From Algoriphagus alkaliphilus (GTDB lineage Bacteria; Bacteroidota; Bacteroidia; Cytophagales; Cyclobacteriaceae): a DNA stretch of 34,758 bases. The translations under genes and the position numbers were made by a program. The notes under the pieces are model-generated. The model was given only the letters and a program-made list of their open reading frames with translations. It did not search any database and was not told the origin of the DNA. The stretch's first letter is position 1; each line of letters starts with the position of its first letter. The DNA lies in NCBI RefSeq assembly GCF_900103735.1, contig NZ_FMXE01000016.1:69844-104601 (forward strand), written 5' to 3'. Positions 9,597-16,782 of this stretch are shown here, in pieces.

Positions 9597-11002
9597 TGAA
9601 TCGGACAGCGACAATTGACTTATCTTCACAGCCTAAGAGCTTAATAGAGGAAATAGGGCTAACGATCAAGTTAGGTTGGCCGATCATTTTGAGCAATCTA
9701 ACCCAAATCTCTTTGCCACTTATCGATGGGATAATGGTCGGTTCCATTCACAGCAATCAATTAGCCTCGGCTTCTTTAGTGATGAATATCATTTCCATCC
9801 CCATTCTTCTATGCCTGGGATTACCGATGGCCATATCCCCACTCGTTTCAGCAGCCTTAGGCAAATCAGAATATAAGTCCCCACTTGGAATTCTTGTAAA
9901 CGGAATGTTTTTAGGTGGACTGTTTTCCCTTGTGTTTGCTTTGATTTTTCATTTTGGAAGTGGCATCGTGTTTCATTTGGGACAAGATGTGGAAGTAGCC
10001 AGGATCGCTGAGGACTATTTGGTCATCATGGGATGGAGGTTGATTCCGATGGCTTTGTTTTCAGCTGTCTCCAAATTTGTCCAGGGACTCGGAATCACCA
10101 AACTGGCAATGAAACTCAACTTTGTGACCATACCCATCAACATCCTTCTAAACTATATTTTGATTTTTGGGCATGTGGGGATGCCTGCGTTGGAGCTAGC
10201 AGGCGCTGGCTATGGCACTTTGATAACCCAACTGATCGCATTGTCGATATTCATCGTTATCATTTTTCGCTCGGATAAATTTGCAGATTATCGTAGCCAC
10301 CTAAAAAGTGCTTTTCAAATCAGCCTACCTCAAATCCGGGAAATCCTCAAAATCGGAATCCCCATCGGAATTCAGCTATCCCTGGAAAGTGGTGCATTTG
10401 CATTTTCAGGTTTGATGGCGGGATGGCTAGGTTCCCAGCAGCAAGCTGCCCACCAAATTGGATTTTACATTTCATCGCTCACCTATGTGTTTTCGTTGGG
10501 AATATGTTCGGCAGGATCAATTCGTGTCGCTTTCTGTTTTGGGAAAAAAGATTGGGATTTAATCTTCTCTATCGGGAGATCCACCATTCTATTGGCACTA
10601 TTCATTGGATTTTCTTTCTCATTAATCCTTCTATTGGGGTACAATTTCATCCCATCTATATTTACAAAGGATTTGGATGTGATTTACTTTGCTAAAGTCG
10701 TGCTGTTGATGGCTGCAATTTTTCAATTATCAGATGCCTTGCAGGCTACTTCGGTAGGGATTCTTCAGGGAATTCAAGACGTAAAAATCCCAACTTACCT
10801 GTCATTGATTGCCTATTGGGTGATTGGCATTCCGGCAGGTTATCTCTTTGCGTTCGTATTGGATTGGGGAATCGCCGGATTGTGGACAGGGCTTATTTTG
10901 GGTTTATCCTTTAATGCTATTCTTTTGACGATCCGGTTTTTTAGAAAAGTGGCTCAATCAAGAAAGGCAGGAAGTGACCTTAGTCTCATAAACGAATTGT
11001 GA
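9596..11002 (+). CDS. MATE family multidrug/metabolite efflux transporter
   Basis: A 468-residue integral inner-membrane protein of the MATE family, which couples export of organic compounds to Na+ or H+ entry. Hydrophobic segments run through the whole length, consistent with the usual 12 helices, and the N-terminal stretch GWPIILSNLTQ followed by PLIDGIMVG is typical of MATE helix 1. Length is normal. The start ATG overlaps the preceding stop (TAATG), and an unusually purine-rich AAAAGGAGGAG lies just upstream, resembling a Shine-Dalgarno site, which is uncommon in this phylum. Its stop overlaps the next gene's start. In this setting it is a candidate exporter of the synthetase product; the substrate is inferred from position only. 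Confidence 0.93.
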   Translation: MNRTATIDLSSQPKSLIEEIGLTIKLGWPIILSNLTQISLPLIDGIMVGSIHSNQLASASLVMNIISIPILLCLGLPMAISPLVSAALGKSEYKSPLGILVNGMFLGGLFSLVFALIFHFGSGIVFHLGQDVEVARIAEDYLVIMGWRLIPMALFSAVSKFVQGLGITKLAMKLNFVTIPINILLNYILIFGHVGMPALELAGAGYGTLITQLIALSIFIVIIFRSDKFADYRSHLKSAFQISLPQIREILKIGIPIGIQLSLESGAFAFSGLMAGWLGSQQQAAHQIGFYISSLTYVFSLGICSAGSIRVAFCFGKKDWDLIFSIGRSTILLALFIGFSFSLILLLGYNFIPSIFTKDLDVIYFAKVVLLMAAIFQLSDALQATSVGILQGIQDVKIPTYLSLIAYWVIGIPAGYLFAFVLDWGIAGLWTGLILGLSFNAILLTIRFFRKVAQSRKAGSDLSLINEL

Positions 11003-11652
11003 TGGTTTACCTGATTTATGCACAAATGCCTGAGCCCCTTTCGAGTAATGTTTTTGAGAATTATCTACTCCTATTACCACCAAAATTTCAGGAGAAAGTT
11101 TGCCAATTCAGACGATGGGAAGATTCACACAATTCCCTTATGGGAAAGATTCTTCTAAACGAAATGGCATCGCGACTTTTCAAAATACCGAATATCCTAA
11201 CTCAGCTCACCTATTCCGACTATGGTAAACCCCAAATTAACGCCTCTCTATCGTTTAATATTTCTCATGCTGGAAATTTAGTCGTTTGTGCGATGAGTGA
11301 AGATCATCAAGTAGGATTAGATGTAGAGCAATTTTCTGAAATCGATTTTGAGTCCTATTTGGATTACATGTCCGAAAACGAGTGGGATCAAATACAAAAG
11401 GCCAAGAATCCAAATTGGGAATTTCTAAAATTCTGGACCCAAAAGGAAGCCGTCATCAAAGCCGACGGAAGAGGATTGTTTATTCCCATCAAAGATTTAA
11501 GAATTGACCAATTGACAGCAATTACAACAATTAAAAGGTGGTATTTACAGGAAATAAATCTTCATAAAGACTACGTTTGCCATCTAGCTACTGACCGAGT
11601 CCTTGAGGCTGACGAGGTAGTGTATCTAGACTTTTTCAATCTCAACAAATAA
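11002..11652 (+). CDS. 4'-phosphopantetheinyl transferase, Sfp type
   Basis: Transfers the phosphopantetheine arm of coenzyme A to carrier-domain serines, which here would be Ser927 and Ser1964 of the adjoining synthetase. Sfp-family motifs are in order: SYDYGKPQ-like segment, SFNISHAG, VGLDVE with the metal-binding residues Asp107 and Glu109, and FWTQKEAVIKADGRG with Glu149. These positions fall almost exactly where Sfp carries its catalytic acids. Length is 216 residues with the ATG at 11002, chosen because it overlaps the exporter stop as TGATG; a GTG directly before it (10999) is the alternative. Tight coupling to the upstream genes supports a dedicated activating enzyme, although it could also serve other carrier proteins in the cell. 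Confidence 0.93.
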   Translation: MVYLIYAQMPEPLSSNVFENYLLLLPPKFQEKVCQFRRWEDSHNSLMGKILLNEMASRLFKIPNILTQLTYSDYGKPQINASLSFNISHAGNLVVCAMSEDHQVGLDVEQFSEIDFESYLDYMSENEWDQIQKAKNPNWEFLKFWTQKEAVIKADGRGLFIPIKDLRIDQLTAITTIKRWYLQEINLHKDYVCHLATDRVLEADEVVYLDFFNLNK

Positions 11653-11783
11653 ATTTTTATAACCCCCCATATCAAATACTTTCCTTCTATTTATCGACTT
11701 AATTCAACGAAGGATCCTAAGTCAAAAGAGTGGTTGAAAAAATCTTGACATGTTGGAAGCTTGCTAACCCAAGACTGATGATC

Positions 11784-11819
11784 AAAAAGCCACTAGATCA
11801 CGCTTCTAGTGGCTTTTTT
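11784..11819. terminator. Bidirectional rho-independent terminator
   Basis: Perfect 9-bp stem GCCACTAGA (11789-11797) / TCTAGTGGC (11805-11813) with a 7-base loop, flanked by an A-run on the left and a T-run on the right. It therefore works on either strand. It separates the convergent transferase gene (+) and the outer-membrane barrel gene (-). Confidence 0.9.
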
Positions 11820-11833
11820 ATTGCGCTCATTTT

Positions 11834-13330
11834 TTAGAAAACATGCCCAAATCCAAAGAAAACCTGTGCCCCTTCGGTACTTCGGGCATAATCCAGCCTC
11901 AGAATGGTGGACTGATTCCAAGCCAATCTCGCTCCGATCCCGGGAGCACCTTTTAACTGGTTGAATTCGATTTCCCTGATTCCGTCCCAGACGGTGCCAA
12001 AATCATAAAACGAGGTCAATCCCAAGGAGAAATGCTGGTTAAGAAAACTGAAGTCGGTAAACTTGGCCCTCATTTCCAAATTGACTAAGCCAACAGTTGG
12101 CGCTAAAAACCTTGCCTCCCGGAATCCCCGGATCGACCTAGCACCCCCCAACACCAAAATCCCTCCGGCTTCGGCCTGACTGGACAGATCCCACATTTCA
12201 ATAAAATTGATCTTTCTGCCGAATATATGGCCAAAGGAAGCCGCCCCCGCAAAGGTCAGCTTTCCTTTCCCATTGTTCCATCGGTGAAAGGTGTGAAACA
12301 CCTGTCCCTGAACCATAAACTTGTTGAAATCAAAATTTGACCCCAGCCAAGGCGCTGAATACTCATGGGAATATTGAAGAAAAATCCCCCGGGATGGGTC
12401 AGGCTCCAGATCTCTGGTATCATAAATCAAGGCTCCTGCCAGCATACTGGTAAATTGATGGTCAGATTCAAAACCAGCCAGATTGAACCGATCCCAGGTT
12501 CCATCCTCCTTTTGGAGACGGGCCAAAGTAGGATTCTGGATCGCCTGAACGGGTTCGCCCGATGCCAAAAAGGCCTCCTCGGCCACCTTCCCCGAAAAAT
12601 CATCGAATGCCGTAAGAAGTGCCTCATAACCAAACATGATCCGGAGCTTGCCTCCCATTTCTACTCGCTCTCCCAATAGATTAAAGAGGGCTTCTCGCTG
12701 GGTAAATTGATTGTAGTGGGTATCGGTCAAATATCCACCACGCCCATCAGGAGTAGCTAGGCTAAGATTTCGTTCGTAGTCTCGGACTTTTGAAAATGGT
12801 GCGATCGGCCCCACATTTCCTGATCGCTTATCCTGAAATTGAAGACCTCTCAAGTATTGTCTGCCCACTCCCCAATATTGCGCATGAGGATCTTCCCAAA
12901 CCACTGCATCGGCACGGAGTCTCCACTTGCTGTTGAAAATGTAAGGCATATCTAGATTGACGGCAGCTCTCATCCGCCCATTCTGAAAAATGAAAAACTC
13001 AGTGCTGAGATTGTATCGGTAAGGCGTATAGTAGAAAAAGGGGTCATCCTTTGTCTTGTTTTGAAAAAGTAAAATATTACCCCCCACTCCAAATCCCCGA
13101 ATTGGGTCAAACTCAAACCGGGGCAATCCTGTGAGGAACAAGCCTTCTTTTTTATTAAGGATATCTTCCTTCGAAAGCTTTTTCTCTTCCGCGATACCAA
13201 ATGGCAAGGGTAATGTATCTGCCAAAATCAACCGGTTGGCATGAGGATGAGCCGACAAATCCGGGTTTTGGGCTTTTGACCAAAGGATCGAAAAAGTGAA
13301 CAGGAATAGAATGGAAATTACTTTTTTCAT
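11834..13330 (-). CDS. BamA/TamA-like (Omp85 family) outer-membrane protein without POTRA domains
   Basis: A 498-residue outer-membrane barrel. It has an N-terminal signal peptide (MKKVISILFLF, cleavage near SKAQ), then a region rich in alternating hydrophobic strands. The C-terminal half carries the Omp85-type motif GGARSIRGFREARF, a following strand NLEMRAKF, and the typical closing sequence ending in phenylalanine (GFGHVF). No POTRA repeats fit before the barrel, so it resembles the short surface-antigen/DUF5982-like proteins of Bacteroidota rather than BamA itself. It may move or insert a substrate at the outer membrane; none can be named. It follows the sensor kinase gene on the same strand with a 101-base gap holding its own candidate promoter. 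Confidence 0.85.
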   Translation of the reverse strand: MKKVISILFLFTFSILWSKAQNPDLSAHPHANRLILADTLPLPFGIAEEKKLSKEDILNKKEGLFLTGLPRFEFDPIRGFGVGGNILLFQNKTKDDPFFYYTPYRYNLSTEFFIFQNGRMRAAVNLDMPYIFNSKWRLRADAVVWEDPHAQYWGVGRQYLRGLQFQDKRSGNVGPIAPFSKVRDYERNLSLATPDGRGGYLTDTHYNQFTQREALFNLLGERVEMGGKLRIMFGYEALLTAFDDFSGKVAEEAFLASGEPVQAIQNPTLARLQKEDGTWDRFNLAGFESDHQFTSMLAGALIYDTRDLEPDPSRGIFLQYSHEYSAPWLGSNFDFNKFMVQGQVFHTFHRWNNGKGKLTFAGAASFGHIFGRKINFIEMWDLSSQAEAGGILVLGGARSIRGFREARFLAPTVGLVNLEMRAKFTDFSFLNQHFSLGLTSFYDFGTVWDGIREIEFNQLKGAPGIGARLAWNQSTILRLDYARSTEGAQVFFGFGHVF

Positions 13331-13366
13331 GACTTGTCAGGTTTGGAGTTGCCTCTTTGGAGGCTG

Positions 13367-13374
13367 CAAAATTA
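13367..13374 (-). promoter_or_regulatory. Candidate Bacteroidota -7 element for the Omp85-like gene
   Basis: On the minus strand this reads TAATTTTG, matching TAnnTTTG. It lies about 37 bases before the start codon of the outer-membrane barrel gene. I see no strong -33 TTTG at the expected distance, so this is only a candidate. Confidence 0.4.
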
Positions 13375-13431
13375 CCTTGACTAGATTGGATGGGCCTTCT
13401 CAAACCCATTAGAAAAAAATTAGAATTTCCC

Positions 13432-14787
13432 TTAGCCGATGGGAAATCGAATTGTCACCGTAGTCCCCATTCCTATCTCAGAATCGATAGAGATGGAAGT
13501 TTTGTGCAGATCGGCAATTCGTTTGACCAGAGTCAACCCTACTCCAGTACCTTTGGCAAAACCCTTGTTTTTGCCTCTGTAGAAGGGCTCGAAAATCCGC
13601 TGCTGATCCTCTTCCGGGATTCCTATTCCCTGATCTTTGACTTGGAGTACAAGGCATTTTTCCTCATTTCGCAAAATCACCTGACAAGAGCCATTGGACG
13701 AATATTTCAGCGAATTCTCCAAGAGATTTTTGATTGCTATCGAAAGGAGATAGGGATTGGCCATTATTTGGGGAAACTCATCCTCCTTTTCTTCAAAGCT
13801 AAGATGGATTTTAGCCTCAGGTTGCTGCCGGAGAAGTTCCCCGACAAGATCCAAAATCAAGGCTTCCATGCTTACTTTTGCAAACTGAATTATGGATTTA
13901 TCATAGTTTGCCTTGGCCAAATCGATCAAGTCCCCACAAAGTTTGGACAAGGTCTGAGAGTCTGCCAACAAGGATTCCAACACGTGATAAATTTCAGGAT
14001 TAGATTGATTTTTTTCCAAAGTCAGTTCCAGATCTCCGCGGATTGCCGCTAACGGAGTTTGAATCTCATGCCCCAAGTAGGACACAAACTGCTGCTGAGC
14101 CTGAAACGAGGTCTCCAGCCGCTCAAGCATGGAATTGAACGTTGCCGCTAGCTGACCGATTTCATCCGGTCCTTCTCTCAGTCGTAGGTGAAGGTTTTTA
14201 GCGGTGATTTTTTGTGCTTCCGCTGAAAGCTCTCCTACCGGCTCCAGGCTTTTTTTGGAAAAATACCTTCCGATCAGATACAAAAAAACGATCCCTCCCA
14301 ATCCCAGAAAGGCCATGGTGTTTTTTAAATTATCCAGGTTCTTAAATCCCTGTCGATCGAGTGCCGCAGCAGTCACCAGATAAGTTTGGCTTCCCACCGG
14401 ATGGACGAAACCACTCACCTGAAGTTCTTGCTGCTTCCATCTTACTTTTCCCTTATCCCGGATTTCTTGAAGTAAAGAATCCGTCTCTTTAACCAAGTCC
14501 ACCTCTACATCATCGTGGTAAAGCAGCGCAAAATTTTGATTATAGATGGCCACTTCCACTTCCAAAATTTGATCCCGGTTGTTTTTGTAAAGCGTCTGAA
14601 GGATTTCCGGGGAAAGCCCTGACTCTTTAAGCAAGCTTACCTTGGTGACTGCCTCTGCCTCAATCGTATTGAAAAAATCCTCTGTGCGATTTTGGCTTGA
14701 GAAAAAGTAGATCAACAGCATAAAAACCAAGAGAATTGCTGCGGATAGTGCGGTAAAAAGTAAGGTGATCCGTAGCTGAATCTTCAT
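13432..14787 (-). CDS. Two-component sensor histidine kinase
   Basis: A 451-residue membrane kinase that would phosphorylate the response regulator encoded directly upstream. It has TM1 (about 7-29), a periplasmic sensor region of about 130 residues, TM2 (about 158-173), a HAMP linker (about 178-232), a HisKA domain with phosphoacceptor His240 in SYLGHEIQTPLA, and a HATPase_c domain with an N box (IKNLLENSLKYS), G1 (DQGIGIP), F box (FEPFYRG) and G2 (GTGVGLTLV). All catalytic motifs are intact. Its ATG overlaps the regulator's stop by four bases (ATGA), showing translational coupling. The signal is unknown; the envelope-type neighbours suggest envelope or metal stress, which is inference. Confidence 0.96.
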   Translation of the reverse strand: MKIQLRITLLFTALSAAILLVFMLLIYFFSSQNRTEDFFNTIEAEAVTKVSLLKESGLSPEILQTLYKNNRDQILEVEVAIYNQNFALLYHDDVEVDLVKETDSLLQEIRDKGKVRWKQQELQVSGFVHPVGSQTYLVTAAALDRQGFKNLDNLKNTMAFLGLGGIVFLYLIGRYFSKKSLEPVGELSAEAQKITAKNLHLRLREGPDEIGQLAATFNSMLERLETSFQAQQQFVSYLGHEIQTPLAAIRGDLELTLEKNQSNPEIYHVLESLLADSQTLSKLCGDLIDLAKANYDKSIIQFAKVSMEALILDLVGELLRQQPEAKIHLSFEEKEDEFPQIMANPYLLSIAIKNLLENSLKYSSNGSCQVILRNEEKCLVLQVKDQGIGIPEEDQQRIFEPFYRGKNKGFAKGTGVGLTLVKRIADLHKTSISIDSEIGMGTTVTIRFPIG

Positions 14788-15470
14788 GGTTTTTGGAGAA
14801 TAAAGCCCATTCCGGGACGGGTTTGAATAAGTTGGATTTCAAACGGCTTGTCAATCTTTTTCCGAAGGTAATTGATATACACATCAATAAAGTTGGTGCC
14901 GGTGTCGAATTCCAAGCCCCAGACCTCCTTCGCTATTTCCTCTCTACTTAGGATTTGTTCGGGGTTCCTGAGTAAAAAAACCAACAGGTTAAACTCTTTT
15001 GGAGTCAAAAGAATTTCCATTTCTGAACGGATAACTTTCTTTTGGGATAAATGTACTAGCAAATCCGCATACCTGAGCTCTTCCTGTAAGGAGGAATCAG
15101 CCCCAGCCATTTTTCTGCGAAGAAGGCTTTTTATCCTTGCAAACAATTCCCTGAAATCGAAGGGCTTGACCAAGTAGTCGTCTGCCCCGACATCGAATCC
15201 TACGAGTTTGTCATCTGTAGTTCCCAAAGCCGTCAGCATCAAAATGGGAATATCCGGGCCTTCCCGTCGAATCTTTTTGCAAAGTTCAATCCCGTCCTCA
15301 CCGGGCAAGACCAGATCGGTCAAGATCAGGTCAAACTTGACAGATTGAAAAAGCTCGAATCCCTTTTCTGCATCGGTAGCCATCGTCACGGAAAATCCCT
15401 CCCCGATAAGTCCCTTGTAAAGAACTGAGGCGAGCCTTTCATCATCTTCAACTACTAATATCCTGTGCAT
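14784..15470 (-). CDS. Two-component response regulator, OmpR/PhoB family
   Basis: A 228-residue DNA-binding regulator. The receiver domain (about 1-120) has the acidic pair EDD at 8-10, phosphoacceptor Asp52 in ILTDLVLPGEDG, and the conserved Lys in YLVKPFDF. The C-terminal OmpR winged helix (about 130-226) includes LTPKEFNLLVFLL, SREEIAKEVW and YINYLRKKI. It pairs with the overlapping kinase gene. The DUF6702 gene lies 84 bases upstream on the same strand, so the three genes and perhaps the barrel gene may form one transcript. Confidence 0.97.
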   Translation of the reverse strand: MHRILVVEDDERLASVLYKGLIGEGFSVTMATDAEKGFELFQSVKFDLILTDLVLPGEDGIELCKKIRREGPDIPILMLTALGTTDDKLVGFDVGADDYLVKPFDFRELFARIKSLLRRKMAGADSSLQEELRYADLLVHLSQKKVIRSEMEILLTPKEFNLLVFLLRNPEQILSREEIAKEVWGLEFDTGTNFIDVYINYLRKKIDKPFEIQLIQTRPGMGFILQKP

Positions 15471-15554
15471 CCGTCTTTAGTTTGGTTCCTACATTCATCC
15501 CTTTGTCCGGAATTGCCCAAAGCAAATCGAATGAGTAGGTCTTGCTTCTAGAAT

Positions 15555-16046
15555 CTAAAACTCAATCTTCCCCTTTTCCTCCCCTTTTCCTAAAATTAAA
15601 CTTCGTGGAGACTTGGATTGGCTATAGACATGGACGATATTCTGCTGTCCGTTGAAGTCATTCAGTAAGATGGTGTTTTTGACTTCTATAGACTTCGGGA
15701 TTTCAGTTGCGGAAGATTCAATATAAAACCACGCCGCATCTTCCTCCACTTCATAGCCCAGATAATTCAAGGTTAATGACTTCCCATTGACCGCTAACTG
15801 ATTATGTTTTAGCAAATATTCCCTGATTTGGCTTTCCAGCTTTGCCTTATCTTTCGGATTCAAAAAATCCACTTTTTCCTTGAATTCATTACCTAAAGCG
15901 ACCTCCAGATCATCCCAAAAAATCTTCTGGGAGATCTCCATCTTTTTCGAATCCGAATTGTAGCGCATTTCGGTCAGACTTATAAAAAACGGATGCGCTT
16001 TGGCAATCAACAGAACTGAAATCCAAGAAATGTAAAGATGTTGCAT
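15555..16046 (-). CDS. DUF6702 family protein, probably secreted
   Basis: A 163-residue protein with a hydrophobic N-terminus (about 1-18) that looks like a signal peptide, followed by HPFFISLTEMRYNSDSK. That opening, and the later WFYIESSATEIPKSIEVKN segment, match DUF6702 proteins of Bacteroidota. Their function is not known. Genes of this family are often found beside an M1 peptidase and a HupE/UreJ-like gene, as here, where it is divergent from both across an 83-base gap. The conserved His-Pro after the signal peptide and the HupE neighbour make a metal-linked envelope role conceivable, but nothing in the sequence proves it. Confidence 0.8.
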   Translation of the reverse strand: MQHLYISWISVLLIAKAHPFFISLTEMRYNSDSKKMEISQKIFWDDLEVALGNEFKEKVDFLNPKDKAKLESQIREYLLKHNQLAVNGKSLTLNYLGYEVEEDAAWFYIESSATEIPKSIEVKNTILLNDFNGQQNIVHVYSQSKSPRSLILGKGEEKGKIEF

Positions 16047-16129
16047 TTAGTCAGGGCTTTCCGCCTTTTGTGGGAATTATACTGTATTTTCGCCGCAATT
16101 TACTTCTTTAGCAGTACCAAACCCCAAAT

Positions 16130-16708
16130 ATGAATTCTTTTCAATTGTATTTTAAACTCGGATTACAGCACATTCTGGATATTCAGGGTTTTGATCACAT
16201 TCTTTTCGTATTGGCACTTTGCGCGGTCTATGTAGCCAGAGACTGGAAAAAAATCCTGATTCTCGTCACTGCTTTCACCATAGGGCATTCCCTCACCTTG
16301 GCTTTGGCCACTTTCAATGTCATTCAAATCCGGGCTGATGTGATCGAATTCCTTATTCCGGTGACTATTGCCTTTACGGCTTTGATTACACTATTCAAAC
16401 CAAAACCGAGTAGCGGGAAGGGTATTCAACTGAATTACCTGTTTGCGGTTTTCTTTGGACTGATCCATGGTTTGGGATTTTCCAATTACCTCAAAGCACT
16501 TCTGGGCAAAGAAACCAGTATCTGGCAGCCCTTGCTTTCCTTCAACATTGGGCTGGAAGTGGGCCAAATCTTTATCGTCGCGGCTTTTCTGCTGTTGACT
16601 TCCCTAGTCAACTTGGCAGGAGTCAACAGGAAAGAGTGGACACTGGTCGTGTCAGCATTTGTCTTGGGTATCGCCTGTATGCTGATGTTAGAGACCAAAT
16701 TTTGGTAA
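16130..16708 (+). CDS. HupE/UreJ-like integral membrane protein
   Basis: A 192-residue protein with about six hydrophobic segments. The family pattern is clear: GFDHILFVLAL near the N-terminus, TIGHSLTLALA in the second segment, and GLIHGLGFSNYL in the fourth, each bringing a conserved histidine into the membrane. HupE and UreJ proteins are linked to nickel or cobalt entry in hydrogenase and urease systems, but no hydrogenase or urease gene is present here. The substrate in this branch is therefore open. It begins 83 bases from the divergent DUF6702 gene and is followed after 74 bases by the M1 peptidase gene on the same strand. Confidence 0.87.
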   Translation: MNSFQLYFKLGLQHILDIQGFDHILFVLALCAVYVARDWKKILILVTAFTIGHSLTLALATFNVIQIRADVIEFLIPVTIAFTALITLFKPKPSSGKGIQLNYLFAVFFGLIHGLGFSNYLKALLGKETSIWQPLLSFNIGLEVGQIFIVAAFLLLTSLVNLAGVNRKEWTLVVSAFVLGIACMLMLETKFW

Positions 16709-16733
16709 ACATACTTTATGAACAGAACCTTTC

Positions 16734-16752
16734 CAGTCTGCTTATCAGACTG
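16734..16752 (+). other. Small perfect hairpin between the HupE-like and peptidase genes
   Basis: CAGTCTG (16734-16740) and CAGACTG (16746-16752) form a 7-bp stem with a 5-base loop, followed by a weak T-containing stretch. It lies 30 bases before the peptidase start codon. It may be a weak terminator or a leader structure. Confidence 0.5.
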
Positions 16753-16782
16753 TTCATTTCGAATAATTAACGAGTAAAAAAT

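Noticed and set aside
13390..14052. 220-codon plus-strand frame
   Set aside because: Antisense to the histidine kinase catalytic domain; no independent support.
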